Assembly: GCF_015278315.1 (NCBI RefSeq)
Contig: NZ_JADIJE010000002.1
Location: forward strand, 372,001-436,000
Direction of reading: 5' to 3'
Length of the DNA stretch: 64,000 nt
Source: Microbacterium ureisolvens
GTDB lineage: Bacteria; Actinomycetota; Actinomycetes; Actinomycetales; Microbacteriaceae
Shown here: piece by piece, positions 34,991-43,239 of the stretch
Position numbering within the stretch: the stretch's first letter is position 1
Layout of the letters: every line of letters starts with the position of its first letter
Position numbers and translations under genes: made by a program
The notes under the pieces: model-generated
What the model was told of the DNA's origin: nothing
Seen by the model: the letters and a program-made list of their open reading frames with translations, nothing else
Database searches by the model: none

Positions 34991-35796
34991 TGCTGCGGGA
35001 TCCCGACGAGGCGACGGGCATCGCGGTCGGCAGCTTCCTCCGCGCGCGCCGAGACGCCGCATCGCCACCGGAGACGGTCGGACTGAGGAGGGTCTCGGGC
35101 CTGCGGCGCGAGGAGGTGGCAGGGCTCGCTGGGGTGAGCGTCTCGTACTACACGCGCATCGAACAGGGCGCCGTGAGCGCGACCGCCGAGGTACTGGAGG
35201 CGATCGCTCGGGCCCTGCAGCTGTCGCCTGACGACAGGGAGCACCTGCGCGACCTGACGAGAGCCGGCCGCGCCGGCCGCGATGCCGAGATCGGCGCACC
35301 GTATGAGCTGGACGACGGGCTCCGCCGGACTTTGGCGGCCCTGCACGCCGTGCCGGCCGCGGTGCTCGCGTTCGACATGAGCATCCTGAGTTGGAACCGC
35401 CGAGCGCACGAGATGTTCGCGCCGATGGTGGACTTCCACGCACCGGCCTCCAGCGCCCGGCCCAACTGGGCAGAGCTGCTCTTCACCGATCCGTACTGCC
35501 GCTCGCTCTTCCGGCCGTGGGAGCCCGTCGCGCTCGATATGGTCGGCCGGCTCCGGGCGTCACTGGCGAAGCACCCGAACGAGCCGGTGCTGCGGTGCAC
35601 GATCACACGGCTCCGGGCGCGGAGCGCCGAGTTCGAAGCAGTGTGGCGACGCTACCCGGTGAGCATCACGCCGCTCGGAGTGGTGAGACTCGATCATCCG
35701 GCACTCGGACCATTGGTCTTGCGGGACACCGTGCTCCGGGTCGGCGGTGCGTCGGACCAGCTCCTGTTCATCTTCCATGCCGTGCCGCAGGCGTGA
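34987..35796 (+). CDS. Helix-turn-helix regulator with MmyB-like C-terminal domain
   Basis: 269 residues. Xre-type HTH near residues 10-75 (FLRARRDAASPPE then GLRREEVAGLAGVSVSYYTR), followed by an MmyB-like ligand-binding domain (VLAFDMSILSWNRRAHEMFA, NWAELLFTDPYCRSLF). It overlaps the ABC gene by ATGA and ends the operon. MmyB-domain regulators often control nearby oxidoreductase genes; related structures have bound fatty acids. A close paralog is at 36694. Confidence 0.92.
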   Translation: MMLRDPDEATGIAVGSFLRARRDAASPPETVGLRRVSGLRREEVAGLAGVSVSYYTRIEQGAVSATAEVLEAIARALQLSPDDREHLRDLTRAGRAGRDAEIGAPYELDDGLRRTLAALHAVPAAVLAFDMSILSWNRRAHEMFAPMVDFHAPASSARPNWAELLFTDPYCRSLFRPWEPVALDMVGRLRASLAKHPNEPVLRCTITRLRARSAEFEAVWRRYPVSITPLGVVRLDHPALGPLVLRDTVLRVGGASDQLLFIFHAVPQA

Positions 35797-35799
35797 TGG

Positions 35800-35826
35800 C
35801 CGGGGTCGCCGCCGTGGCGACCCCGG
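35800..35826. terminator. Bidirectional hairpin
   Basis: CCGGGGTCGCC (35800-35810) pairs perfectly with GGCGACCCCGG (35816-35826) around a five-base loop, between the convergent regulator and reductase genes. Confidence 0.75.
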
Positions 35827-35836
35827 ACCTGAGGGC

Positions 35837-36430
35837 TCAGCGGACGATGCGGTAGCGCAGGTGCGCGACGGTGCTCGCCACGCGCCCCCCGATGGGCTCG
35901 AGCAGCGTGCCCTCGACGCCCTCGAGCAGTCGTGCGCCACCGCCGAGGATCACCGGCGCGATGTGCACGCGCAGCTCGTCGACGAGCCCGGCGGCGAGGT
36001 ACTGGTTTACCGTCTGCGCGCCGCCGGCGATGTCGATGCGGCCGTCACCGGCGGTCTCCTCCGCCAGGCGAAGGGCCTCGCGGATGCCTCCGGTGACGAA
36101 CGTGAACGTGGTTCCGTCGAGCGCGAGAGCGTCGCGTTCGTGATGGCTGAGGACGAAGACGGGGGCGTGGTACGGCGGCTCAGGGCCCCACCAGCCCTGC
36201 CAGTCGAGATCGAACGGCCCGCGGTCGGGCCCGAACATGTTGCGTCCCATGATGTAGGCGTCGGCGCCGGTGATCTCTGCGAGCTCGGCCGCGTTCTCGT
36301 CGGCAGCGTCGAACATCCATGTCGTGATCGCGTCGGACAGGCCTTCGCCGAACGGTGCCGACGCGCTCTGCCGTGGTCCGGCGACGTAGCCGTCCAGCGA
36401 GATGTTCATGTCTGCGGTCACGTAAGCCAT
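35837..36430 (-). CDS. Dihydrofolate-reductase-family protein (RibD C-terminal domain)
   Basis: 197 residues, full length. NMNISLDGYVAGPRQS-like start (DMNISLDGYVAGPRQS in this protein), YIMGRNMFGP, then IDIAGGAQTVNQYLAAGLVD and APVILGGGARLL, the NAD(P)H-binding core of RibD-C/YwjB-type reductases. The substrate is unknown; it is not a classical DHFR. AAGGAG seven bases before the ATG supports the start. Lies between two MmyB-type regulators and is probably the target of one. Confidence 0.9.
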   Translation of the reverse strand: MAYVTADMNISLDGYVAGPRQSASAPFGEGLSDAITTWMFDAADENAAELAEITGADAYIMGRNMFGPDRGPFDLDWQGWWGPEPPYHAPVFVLSHHERDALALDGTTFTFVTGGIREALRLAEETAGDGRIDIAGGAQTVNQYLAAGLVDELRVHIAPVILGGGARLLEGVEGTLLEPIGGRVASTVAHLRYRIVR

Positions 36431-36678
36431 GTGTTCTCCTTCATTCCTCGAATCGTCGGGAGGGCGCGTCCTCTGCGCCTCGTGCATCAGGGACGGCCCG
36501 CGTCCATCCCAGGATGGAGCGAGTCGCGAAGGTCAGCCAGACCAGGTCTTGGTCAGGGAGATCGGCCTGCCTCGGTCACCGGGGCGAGAGGCATCGCCTC
36601 ACCGTCCGGCCATTCTCGGGTGGATTCATGCCACGCGGCAGCCCAGGCGGGGTCCTGCGGCACCAGATGCGACCGCTG

Positions 36679-36694
36679 CAATACGATCGTATTG
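36679..36694. promoter_or_regulatory. 16-bp perfect palindrome covering a leaderless -10 box
   Basis: CAATACGATCGTATTG is a perfect palindrome. It contains TACGAT (36682-36687), which ends six bases before the GTG at 36694, so the operator occupies the -10 and the transcription start of the regulator gene. Negative autoregulation is the simplest reading. Confidence 0.65.
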
Positions 36695-37521
36695 TGGCGG
36701 TGGCTGACGCCGCTGGAAGTGAGGCGGACGCGATGAACGACGTCGTGGTGGGCGACTTCCTCCGTGCGCGGCGCGACGCCGCGCGCCCGCTCGACACCCC
36801 GGGGAGGCGACGGGTCGCCGGCCTTCGGCGCGAGGAGGTGGCCGTGCTCGCGGGGGTGAGCGCGTCGTACTACACCCGCATCGAGCAGGGGGCGGTATCG
36901 CCCACCGCCGAGGTGCTGGATGCCATCGCGCGTGCGCTGCAGCTGTCGACCGAGGACCGGGAGTACCTCGCAGACCTGACGCGCACCGCCCGTCATCGTC
37001 CGCGTGACGCCTCGCAAGACGCGCCGCACGTCGTCGACGACGGACTGAGCCGCACGCTCGCCACCCTGCACGCCGTTCCCGCCGCCGTGCTCGCGTTCGA
37101 CATGAGCGTGCTGGCGTGGAACCGCAGAGCGCATGAGATCTTCGCGCCGCACGTCCCGTTCGATGCGCCCGCCACGGCATCACCCCCGAACTGGGCGGTG
37201 CTGCTCTTCACCGATCCGTACTGCCGCTCGCTGTTCGCGCCGTGGGGGCCGGTCGCGCTCGACATGGTCGGGCGCCTGCGCGCGTCGCAGGCGAAGCACC
37301 CCGATGAGTCGCCTCTCGAGCGCGTGATCCTGCACCTTCAGGCGGTGAGCCCGGAGTTCGCCACGCTGTGGCGCCGTCATCCGGTGCGCCTGAGTCCGCT
37401 CGGCGTCGTGCGTCTCGATCACCCGACGCTCGGCCGACTGGTCCTGCGAGACACGGTGCTGCGCGCGAACAGCGCGGCCGGCCAGCTGCTGTTCGTGTTC
37501 CACGACGTGCCGCAGGCTTGA
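36694..37521 (+). CDS. Helix-turn-helix regulator with MmyB-like C-terminal domain, second copy
   Basis: 275 residues from the leaderless GTG; an ATG at 36733 (MNDVVVGDF) is the alternative. HTH (FLRARRDAARPLD, AVLAGVSASYYTRIEQGAVS) plus MmyB-like domain (VLAFDMSVLAWNRRAHEIFA, NWAVLLFTDPYCRSLF). Very similar throughout to the protein at 34987, so the two arose by duplication around the reductase gene. Likely binds the palindrome on its own promoter. Confidence 0.92.
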   Translation: MAVADAAGSEADAMNDVVVGDFLRARRDAARPLDTPGRRRVAGLRREEVAVLAGVSASYYTRIEQGAVSPTAEVLDAIARALQLSTEDREYLADLTRTARHRPRDASQDAPHVVDDGLSRTLATLHAVPAAVLAFDMSVLAWNRRAHEIFAPHVPFDAPATASPPNWAVLLFTDPYCRSLFAPWGPVALDMVGRLRASQAKHPDESPLERVILHLQAVSPEFATLWRRHPVRLSPLGVVRLDHPTLGRLVLRDTVLRANSAAGQLLFVFHDVPQA

Positions 37522-37612
37522 CCGCGAAGACCGCAGGCGTACTGGGTGACCGCCGGCGGGGTACCCGGATCCCGGGCTGGTTGAAGGGCGGGTCACTGTC
37601 GAACCTGAAGCC

Positions 37613-38518
37613 ATGACGATTACTCCAGACCGATTCCAGGACCTGACCCGCCGCACCGTCGTGCTCGGCGGCACCGGCACGACCGGCCGCCGCGTGGCTG
37701 CGCGGCTCTCCGCCGCAGGGGTGCCCACGCGCGCCGTCGGGCGTTCCACTCCGATTCCGTTCGATTGGACGGATGCCTCAATCTGGCGCCCGGCCGTCGA
37801 TGAGGCCCGCGCCGCCTACGTCGCCTATTCGCCGGATGTCGCAGCCCCCGGTGCGACGGAGGTCATCGCGGAACTCCTCGAGACGCTGCACGGCGCCGGC
37901 GTCGAGCATGTGACCCTCCTGTCGGGGCGCGGAGAGCCTGCGGCGAGAGCGGCGGAGCTGCTCGTCGAGAACTCGGGGCTGTCGTGGGCGGTCGTGCGGT
38001 CGGCCTGGTTCGCGCAGAACTTCAGCGAGGGCTACCTGCGGCCGGCCGTCATGGGCGGAGTCCTGGCGATTCCGGCAGGCGGAGTCACCGAGCCGTTCCT
38101 CGACGTCGACGATCTCGCGGCCGTGGCCGCGGCCACGCTCACCGATGCCCGCCATGCCGGGCGGGTGCATGAGCTCACCGGACCCGAACTGCTCACGTTC
38201 GACGACATCGCGGCGACGCTGTCGCGGGCTGCCGCGCGTCCTGTGGTGTTCGCCGATGTCACTCGCGCCGACTTCATAGACGGGGCGATCGCCGACGGCA
38301 TCCCTGAGGACGTCGTGGTCGTGCTCGACCACCTGTTCTCGGAGATCCTCGATGGACGCAACTCCTCGTTGACGGACGACGTGGAGCGGGCGCTCGGGCG
38401 TCCGGCGACGCCGTTCGCCTCCTTCGCCGAAGCGGCCGCGCGGGCCGGGAGCTGGTCCGATGCCGGTGGCGCCTCGCCGTCGGGGGCGCCGGTCGCCGAC
38501 GCCGCGGCGGCCCACTGA
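37613..38518 (+). CDS. NAD(P)-binding NmrA-like oxidoreductase
   Basis: 301 residues. Atypical short-chain dehydrogenase with the N-terminal Rossmann loop VVLGGTGTTGRRVAARL and an NmrA-like outline (WAVVRSAWFAQNFSEGYL, then a substrate region). The Tyr-Lys pair of classical SDRs is not obvious, as in NmrA-type sensors or reductases. It starts 91 bp after the MmyB regulator in the same direction; such regulator/NmrA pairs are common, so it is the likely regulated gene. The C-terminal tail is Ala-rich. Confidence 0.88.
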   Translation: MTITPDRFQDLTRRTVVLGGTGTTGRRVAARLSAAGVPTRAVGRSTPIPFDWTDASIWRPAVDEARAAYVAYSPDVAAPGATEVIAELLETLHGAGVEHVTLLSGRGEPAARAAELLVENSGLSWAVVRSAWFAQNFSEGYLRPAVMGGVLAIPAGGVTEPFLDVDDLAAVAAATLTDARHAGRVHELTGPELLTFDDIAATLSRAAARPVVFADVTRADFIDGAIADGIPEDVVVVLDHLFSEILDGRNSSLTDDVERALGRPATPFASFAEAAARAGSWSDAGGASPSGAPVADAAAAH

Positions 38519-38546
38519 TCGGTCCACCCGAGGGCAGGGGAGCGGG

Positions 38547-39134
38547 TCATCCCGGCATGGCGGCAGAGGACGGGCGCTCCACGACGACATCCCGTTGCGG
38601 GCCGTAGTGCAGCGGAGAAGCGATGAACGCCACCACCGCGACGAGTGCGAGCGCTGAGACGATCACGCACACGCGAGTCATGATGGGCGGCGTCCGCTCG
38701 CCCGCCGTTCGACGCACCGCGACGAAGATCGCCCATCCGAGGAGGGCACCCCCCGTGTTGACGATGAGGTCGGTGGTGTCGAAACTGCCCGTCGAGATCA
38801 GGTGCTGCACGATCTCGAGCGCGAGGCTCGCGCCCAGCGCGCTGACGCCGGCTCGCCACCACGTCCAGGTCGGCGCCAGCGCGCCGATGAAGAGGCCCAG
38901 TGGTACGAACAGAACGAGGTTGATCAGCATCTCGGCCGGCGTGCTCGCCCCCGCATCGCCGCTCGGCACGAACGGCACGAGCTTGATCGGGCGGGCAAGC
39001 CCCGCGGCGTCGCCGATCCAGGGAGTCTCGAGCTTCCAGAGAATCACCCACGCGAGCAGCACCGCGTACACGAGGAGGGCGACGATCACCACGACGCGGC
39101 CGCGGCGCGAGGGGAGGTGGGACGGAGTGGTCAC
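38547..39134 (-). CDS. VanZ family membrane protein
   Basis: 195 residues, with hydrophobic segments and the VanZ-like core NLVLFVPLGLFIGAL, then EIVQHLISTGSFDTTDLIVN and GGALLGWAIF. VanZ lowers teicoplanin susceptibility by an unclear mechanism; most homologs have no resistance role. The GTG at 39134 has GGGAGAA upstream. Convergent with the NmrA-like gene (28-bp gap) and divergent from a TetR gene. Confidence 0.87.
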   Translation of the reverse strand: MTTPSHLPSRRGRVVVIVALLVYAVLLAWVILWKLETPWIGDAAGLARPIKLVPFVPSGDAGASTPAEMLINLVLFVPLGLFIGALAPTWTWWRAGVSALGASLALEIVQHLISTGSFDTTDLIVNTGGALLGWAIFVAVRRTAGERTPPIMTRVCVIVSALALVAVVAFIASPLHYGPQRDVVVERPSSAAMPG

Positions 39135-39280
39135 AGCGCATTCTCCCGCGAGATCCTCTGCGCCGGCCGAGCCTGTGCGCCTCGGTCTCCTCGCCGGTCG
39201 GCCCTTCCCCGTCGGTCGAAGCGGCTCGCTCCGGGGGCGACGCCGTAGGGTGAAGACGAGCTCGTTCGAGGAGGGCGTCG

Positions 39281-39862
39281 ATGTCCACCGCCAGCACCAC
39301 GCGCAAGCGCGCCGACGCCCGGCGCAACATCGAGTCGATCGTGGAGGCAGCGACATCGCTGCTCGCAGCCGACCCCGACGCCAGCATGCTCGCCATCGCT
39401 CAGGAGGCGGGCGTGGGGCGGGTCACACTGTACGGCCACTTCGCTTCACGTCCCGCGCTCATCGCCGAGGTCGCGGCGCGCGCGATCGCGCACACCGACG
39501 AGGCGCTGAACGCCGTGGACACCCACGGCGACCCTCGAGAGGCGATGGAGCGACTGCTGGTGGCGACGTGGCAGCTGACGTTCCGCTTCGGCGGAATCGT
39601 CGTCGCGGCCAACCAGGCGCTGCCGCCCGATGCCGTGCGGAAGGCGCACGAAGAGCCCGCGCGACGCGTCCGGACTCTGCTCGAGCGCGGCCGCGACCAG
39701 GGGGTCTTCACGACGGCGATGCCCGTGGAGTGGCAGCTCACGACCATCCAGGCCGTGCTGCACGCGGCATCCGCTGCCGTCCATCGAGGTGAGATCACCG
39801 CCGACGAGGCGCCCCGGCTCGTCTCGGTCACGGTTCTGGCCGCGCTCGCTCCGCAGGGCTGA
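39281..39862 (+). CDS. TetR/AcrR family transcriptional regulator
   Basis: 193 residues: HTH (IVEAATSLLAADPDASMLAI then AQEAGVGRVTLYGHFASRPA) and a helical effector domain. GAGGAGG precedes the ATG. Convergent with an MFS pump gene and overlapping its 3' end by 35 bp, so the regulator and its likely target have antisense tails. It probably senses the pump substrate. Confidence 0.92.
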   Translation: MSTASTTRKRADARRNIESIVEAATSLLAADPDASMLAIAQEAGVGRVTLYGHFASRPALIAEVAARAIAHTDEALNAVDTHGDPREAMERLLVATWQLTFRFGGIVVAANQALPPDAVRKAHEEPARRVRTLLERGRDQGVFTTAMPVEWQLTTIQAVLHAASAAVHRGEITADEAPRLVSVTVLAALAPQG

Positions 39863-41258
39863 GGCCGCGCCACCAGGCCGCGGCCGTCCGCCCGGGCAGC
39901 AGCGCGAAGGCGAGGGCCGTCGAAACGACCGCGACGACGCCGAGAAGCCAGAACCCCTGGTTGTAGGCGGCGAAGCTCTCGCCGGCGATGCCGGCCGCGA
40001 CGATGCTCGAGACCGCCGAGACGCCGGTCGCCGCGCCGAACTCGTGGAACGTGCTGAGAGCTCCGGAGCCGACGCCCGCATCCTGCGGCGCGACCGCCGA
40101 GAAGACGCTCGTCGCGGATGCCACGAAAGCCAGCCCGATGCCGAGTGCGGCGAGGCTCATCCCGACGACGAGCAACGTCATGCTGACAGTGGTCGCGGCG
40201 AGGAGGGAGGCCGCAGCGGCGATGGCCAGGCCCGAACCGCCGACGACCCGGACGCCCAGCCGCACGACCGCGCGGCCGCCGAGCTGCGCACCGACGATCG
40301 ATCCCAGGGCGACCGGGAGGAATACCAGGCCCGTGTCGAGCGCCGAGAAGCCGTGCACCCGCTGGAAGATGAACGACCCGAGGAAGAACACGGCGATCAT
40401 GAGCGCGGTGGCGACGAAGATCAGCCCGAACCCCGCCGCCACCGGGCGCCGCGCGAGCATCGTCGGATCGATCAGCGGGTGCCGGGCGGCGCGCTGGCGC
40501 CAGACGAAGGCCGCGTAGCCGAGCGCGGCGGCGACCACGGGAACCAATGTGGCCGGGGTGCCCCACCCCGCGTCTCCGGCGTTGACGAGTCCGAGGATCA
40601 GTGCTGCCGTCGCGGCTGTCACCAGGAAGGCGCCGATCCAGTCGAGTGCGCCGCCCGGTGCGCTCAGCCTCGGCAGGGTGCGGGCGAGTGCGATGAAGAG
40701 GATCACACCGATCGGCGCATTGATCCAGAACACCCACGGCCACCCCGGCCCCGCGGTGAGCGCGCCGCCGAGCAGCACCCCCACAGCGGCGCCGGCGCCG
40801 CCGAGGGCCGACCACACGCCCAGCGCCTTCGCGAGTTCCGCGCCCTGGAAGATGCGCGCCACGACCGACAGTGCCGCCGGCGAGAGGGCCGCCGCGCCCA
40901 GTCCCTGGACGGCCCGCGCGGCGAGCAGGGTGGCCGGATCCGCCGCGAAGCCCGCGAGCGCCGAGGCGATCGTGAAGACGCCGAGACCGACCAGCACGAC
41001 GCGGCGACTGCCGTATACGTCGGCCGCCTTGCCTCCGAGCAGCATGAACCCGCCGAAGACCAGCGCGTAGACGCTCACGACCCACGTCAGCGTGCCGCGG
41101 CTGAGTTCGAGCTCGGCCTGCATCCGAGGCAGGGCGAGCGCGACGACCGTCACGTCGATGATCAGCATCAGCTGCGCGGTGGCGAGGAAGCCCAGCAGCA
41201 GCCAGCGCCCGGAGACGGTGCTCGCGGGGGCGGTGGTGGATCGTGCGGAACGAGACAT
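39828..41258 (-). CDS. MFS drug transporter, DHA2 (EmrB/QacA) type
   Basis: 476 residues with about 14 hydrophobic segments. Starts with LLLGFLATAQLMLIIDVTVV, the D-x-T-V-V motif C-like start of DHA2 pumps, and has GGKAADVYGSRRVVLVGL (motif A) and ARAVQGLGAAALSPAAL (motif B/C region). Expected proton-coupled efflux of drugs or antiseptics. TAGGAGG precedes the ATG at 41258. A TetR gene is convergent. Confidence 0.92.
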   Translation of the reverse strand: MSRSARSTTAPASTVSGRWLLLGFLATAQLMLIIDVTVVALALPRMQAELELSRGTLTWVVSVYALVFGGFMLLGGKAADVYGSRRVVLVGLGVFTIASALAGFAADPATLLAARAVQGLGAAALSPAALSVVARIFQGAELAKALGVWSALGGAGAAVGVLLGGALTAGPGWPWVFWINAPIGVILFIALARTLPRLSAPGGALDWIGAFLVTAATAALILGLVNAGDAGWGTPATLVPVVAAALGYAAFVWRQRAARHPLIDPTMLARRPVAAGFGLIFVATALMIAVFFLGSFIFQRVHGFSALDTGLVFLPVALGSIVGAQLGGRAVVRLGVRVVGGSGLAIAAAASLLAATTVSMTLLVVGMSLAALGIGLAFVASATSVFSAVAPQDAGVGSGALSTFHEFGAATGVSAVSSIVAAGIAGESFAAYNQGFWLLGVVAVVSTALAFALLPGRTAAAWWRGLSPAERARPEP

Positions 41259-41354
41259 GCTTCCTCCTAAGTCGGATTGTGGTGTTCGAGTTCGAAAGCT
41301 AACATGAACAGGTGTGTACGACAACGGTGTCGGCAGGCGGCGCGTGGCTCGTGA

Positions 41355-41600
41355 TCAGAACGGGCGGATCGCCACCCACATCGCCATCTGGCGAAGCATC
41401 TCCGCCTCGCGCTCCCGGCGTGCGTTCTCGAGCAGCCGGCGGTGGTGGTGCTCTTCGGGGGTCATCGGCTCCGGCGCGACCCTCCAGCGCAGCAGTCGAT
41501 CGCGCAGGGTGCGCCGCGGCGTGCGCCCGGACGCCTGTGCGTCATCGCGGATGCGGCTGGACGTCTCGATCGTCTGGAGCAGGAGTTCGTTGTGCGACAT
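41355..41600 (-). CDS. Small hypothetical protein, charged helical
   Basis: 81 residues, soluble, helix-rich and strongly charged (MTPEEHHHRRLLENARRERE in the second half). No family recognised. The ATG at 41600 is the only sensible start but has a poor ribosome-binding site. Codon pattern is consistent with coding, so moderately supported. Confidence 0.55.
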   Translation of the reverse strand: MSHNELLLQTIETSSRIRDDAQASGRTPRRTLRDRLLRWRVAPEPMTPEEHHHRRLLENARREREAEMLRQMAMWVAIRPF

Positions 41601-41773
41601 GGGGAAAGACTCGCGAGGACCGCGGGCAGCGGCATCGCGCGACCGGACAGAACTCGGTCTCGCATGTTCGACTTGCGTATCAACCGATCGGTGGATCAGA
41701 AGGTCATCCACGGCGGGCGCACATCGGCTCACCGGTCGATCCGCGCGGGCACGACCAAGGCGATGCTGAGGTC

Positions 41774-42490
41774 ATGGCGATCATCGAGGTTCAACAGGTC
41801 AGCAAGTCGTATGCGGGTCGCAGCGCGCTCTCCGACGTCACGCTGTCTGTCGACGCGGGCGAGATCTTCGGCATCATGGGCCCGAACGGGGCCGGAAAGA
41901 CCACGCTCGTGGAGGTGATCGAAGGGCTGCGGACGCCGGACGCCGGGTCGGTGCGGGTGCTCGGCATGAACCCGCGAACCGAGCGGCGCCGGCTCAACGA
42001 GTCGCTGGGGGTGCAGCTGCAGCACACCGAACTGCCCGCGAACCTCAAGGTCGCAGAAGCGCTCAAGCTCTACGCCTCGTTCTACCGATCGCCCGCCGAC
42101 TGGCCGGCGGTGATGAGCACGTGGGGGCTCTCGGAGCTCGCGGGCAGGCGCATCGGCAAGCTGTCGGGCGGCCAGAAGCAGCGACTCTTCATCGCATTGG
42201 CCCTCGTCGGCGACCCGGAACTCGTGGTGCTCGACGAGCTCACGACCGGATTGGACCCGAGCGCCCGACGGGAGACGCTCTCACTCGTGCGTCGTGTGCG
42301 CGACGGGGGAGTGACGGTCGTCCTCATCAGTCATTTCATGGGCGAGATCGAAGCGCTGTGCGACCGTGTCGCCGTGCTGAACCGCGGCACCATCGTGGCC
42401 GTCGACACCCCGGCGGCGCTGGCCGAGCGGGTGGCGGAGCGCACCCTCGACGAGGCGTTCGAGAAGCTCACCGGAGGAGTCGGCGAATGA
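41774..42490 (+). CDS. ABC-2 type transporter ATP-binding protein
   Basis: 238 residues. Walker A GPNGAGKT, signature LSGGQKQR, Walker B VVLDELTTGLD and the H-loop ISHFMGE are intact. DrrA/CcmA-like drug or lipid exporters use such subunits. First gene of a four-gene run (ABC ATPase, permease, histidine kinase, response regulator) coupled by overlaps. Confidence 0.93.
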   Translation: MAIIEVQQVSKSYAGRSALSDVTLSVDAGEIFGIMGPNGAGKTTLVEVIEGLRTPDAGSVRVLGMNPRTERRRLNESLGVQLQHTELPANLKVAEALKLYASFYRSPADWPAVMSTWGLSELAGRRIGKLSGGQKQRLFIALALVGDPELVVLDELTTGLDPSARRETLSLVRRVRDGGVTVVLISHFMGEIEALCDRVAVLNRGTIVAVDTPAALAERVAERTLDEAFEKLTGGVGE

Positions 42491-43236
42491 CCAGCTCGAA
42501 CCTGATGCAGGCGGACCGGAGGGCCCCGCGGAGCACGGCGACCGCGCAGCTCACCATCGTGGAGACGAAGCTGCTCGCCCGTGAGCCCGGCGCGCTCTTC
42601 ACCTTCGCGATTCCGGCGTTCATCCTGATCGTGTTCGGCGGCTCGGTCGGGCAGGCCGACGTGACGCTGCTGCCGATGACCCTCGCGATCTCGGTCGGCC
42701 TGGTCGCGCTGTACCTCATGCCGACCACGCTCGCCACCTATCGCGAGAAGGGGATCCTGCGCCGGCTGTCCACGACGCCGGTGCGACCGGGCATCATCCT
42801 CGTGGTGCAGCTCATCCTGCAGGCGGCGGTCGCGCTCGCGAGCGGGCTGCTCCTCGTCGCCGTCGCCGCCGTCGCGCTCGGAGTGCCCGTGCCCGCCGAC
42901 CCCTTGGCATTCCTCATCGTCTACGCCCTCGGCATCCTGTCGATGTTCTCGATCGGGCTGGTCATCGCCGCCGTCGCGCCGAGCGGCATGGCCGCCAACG
43001 GCATCGGCGTGCTGCTGTTCTTCCCCCTCGCGTACCTGGCCGGGCTGCTCCAGCCCGTCGCCCTGATGCCCGCTACCATGGTGCGCATCGGGGAGTTCAC
43101 GCCCCTGGGCGCGTTCCGTCAGGCCCTGCACCAGGTCTGGACGGGCGCTTCGCTCGACCTCGCGCCGCTGGTTCTCATGGCCGCATACGCAGTGGTGCTC
43201 AGCCTGGTTGCGGCCAAGCTCTTCCGCTGGGAGTGA
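42487..43236 (+). CDS. ABC-2 type transporter permease
   Basis: 249 residues with six membrane helices; VETKLLAREPGALFTFAIP and LATYREKGILRRLSTTPV are typical of ABC-2 exporters of the DrrB/YfiN type. Overlaps the ATPase gene by ATGA. Forms the membrane channel of the exporter; substrate unknown, but the coupled two-component system suggests a drug or cell-envelope-stress response. Confidence 0.92.
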   Translation: MTSSNLMQADRRAPRSTATAQLTIVETKLLAREPGALFTFAIPAFILIVFGGSVGQADVTLLPMTLAISVGLVALYLMPTTLATYREKGILRRLSTTPVRPGIILVVQLILQAAVALASGLLLVAVAAVALGVPVPADPLAFLIVYALGILSMFSIGLVIAAVAPSGMAANGIGVLLFFPLAYLAGLLQPVALMPATMVRIGEFTPLGAFRQALHQVWTGASLDLAPLVLMAAYAVVLSLVAAKLFRWE

Positions 43237-43239
43237 CCG

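Noticed and set aside
30441..35796. Calling the ABC pair a siderophore importer
   Set aside because: Fold and arrangement fit, but there is no siderophore synthetase, reductase domain fusion or iron-regulator box to support it.
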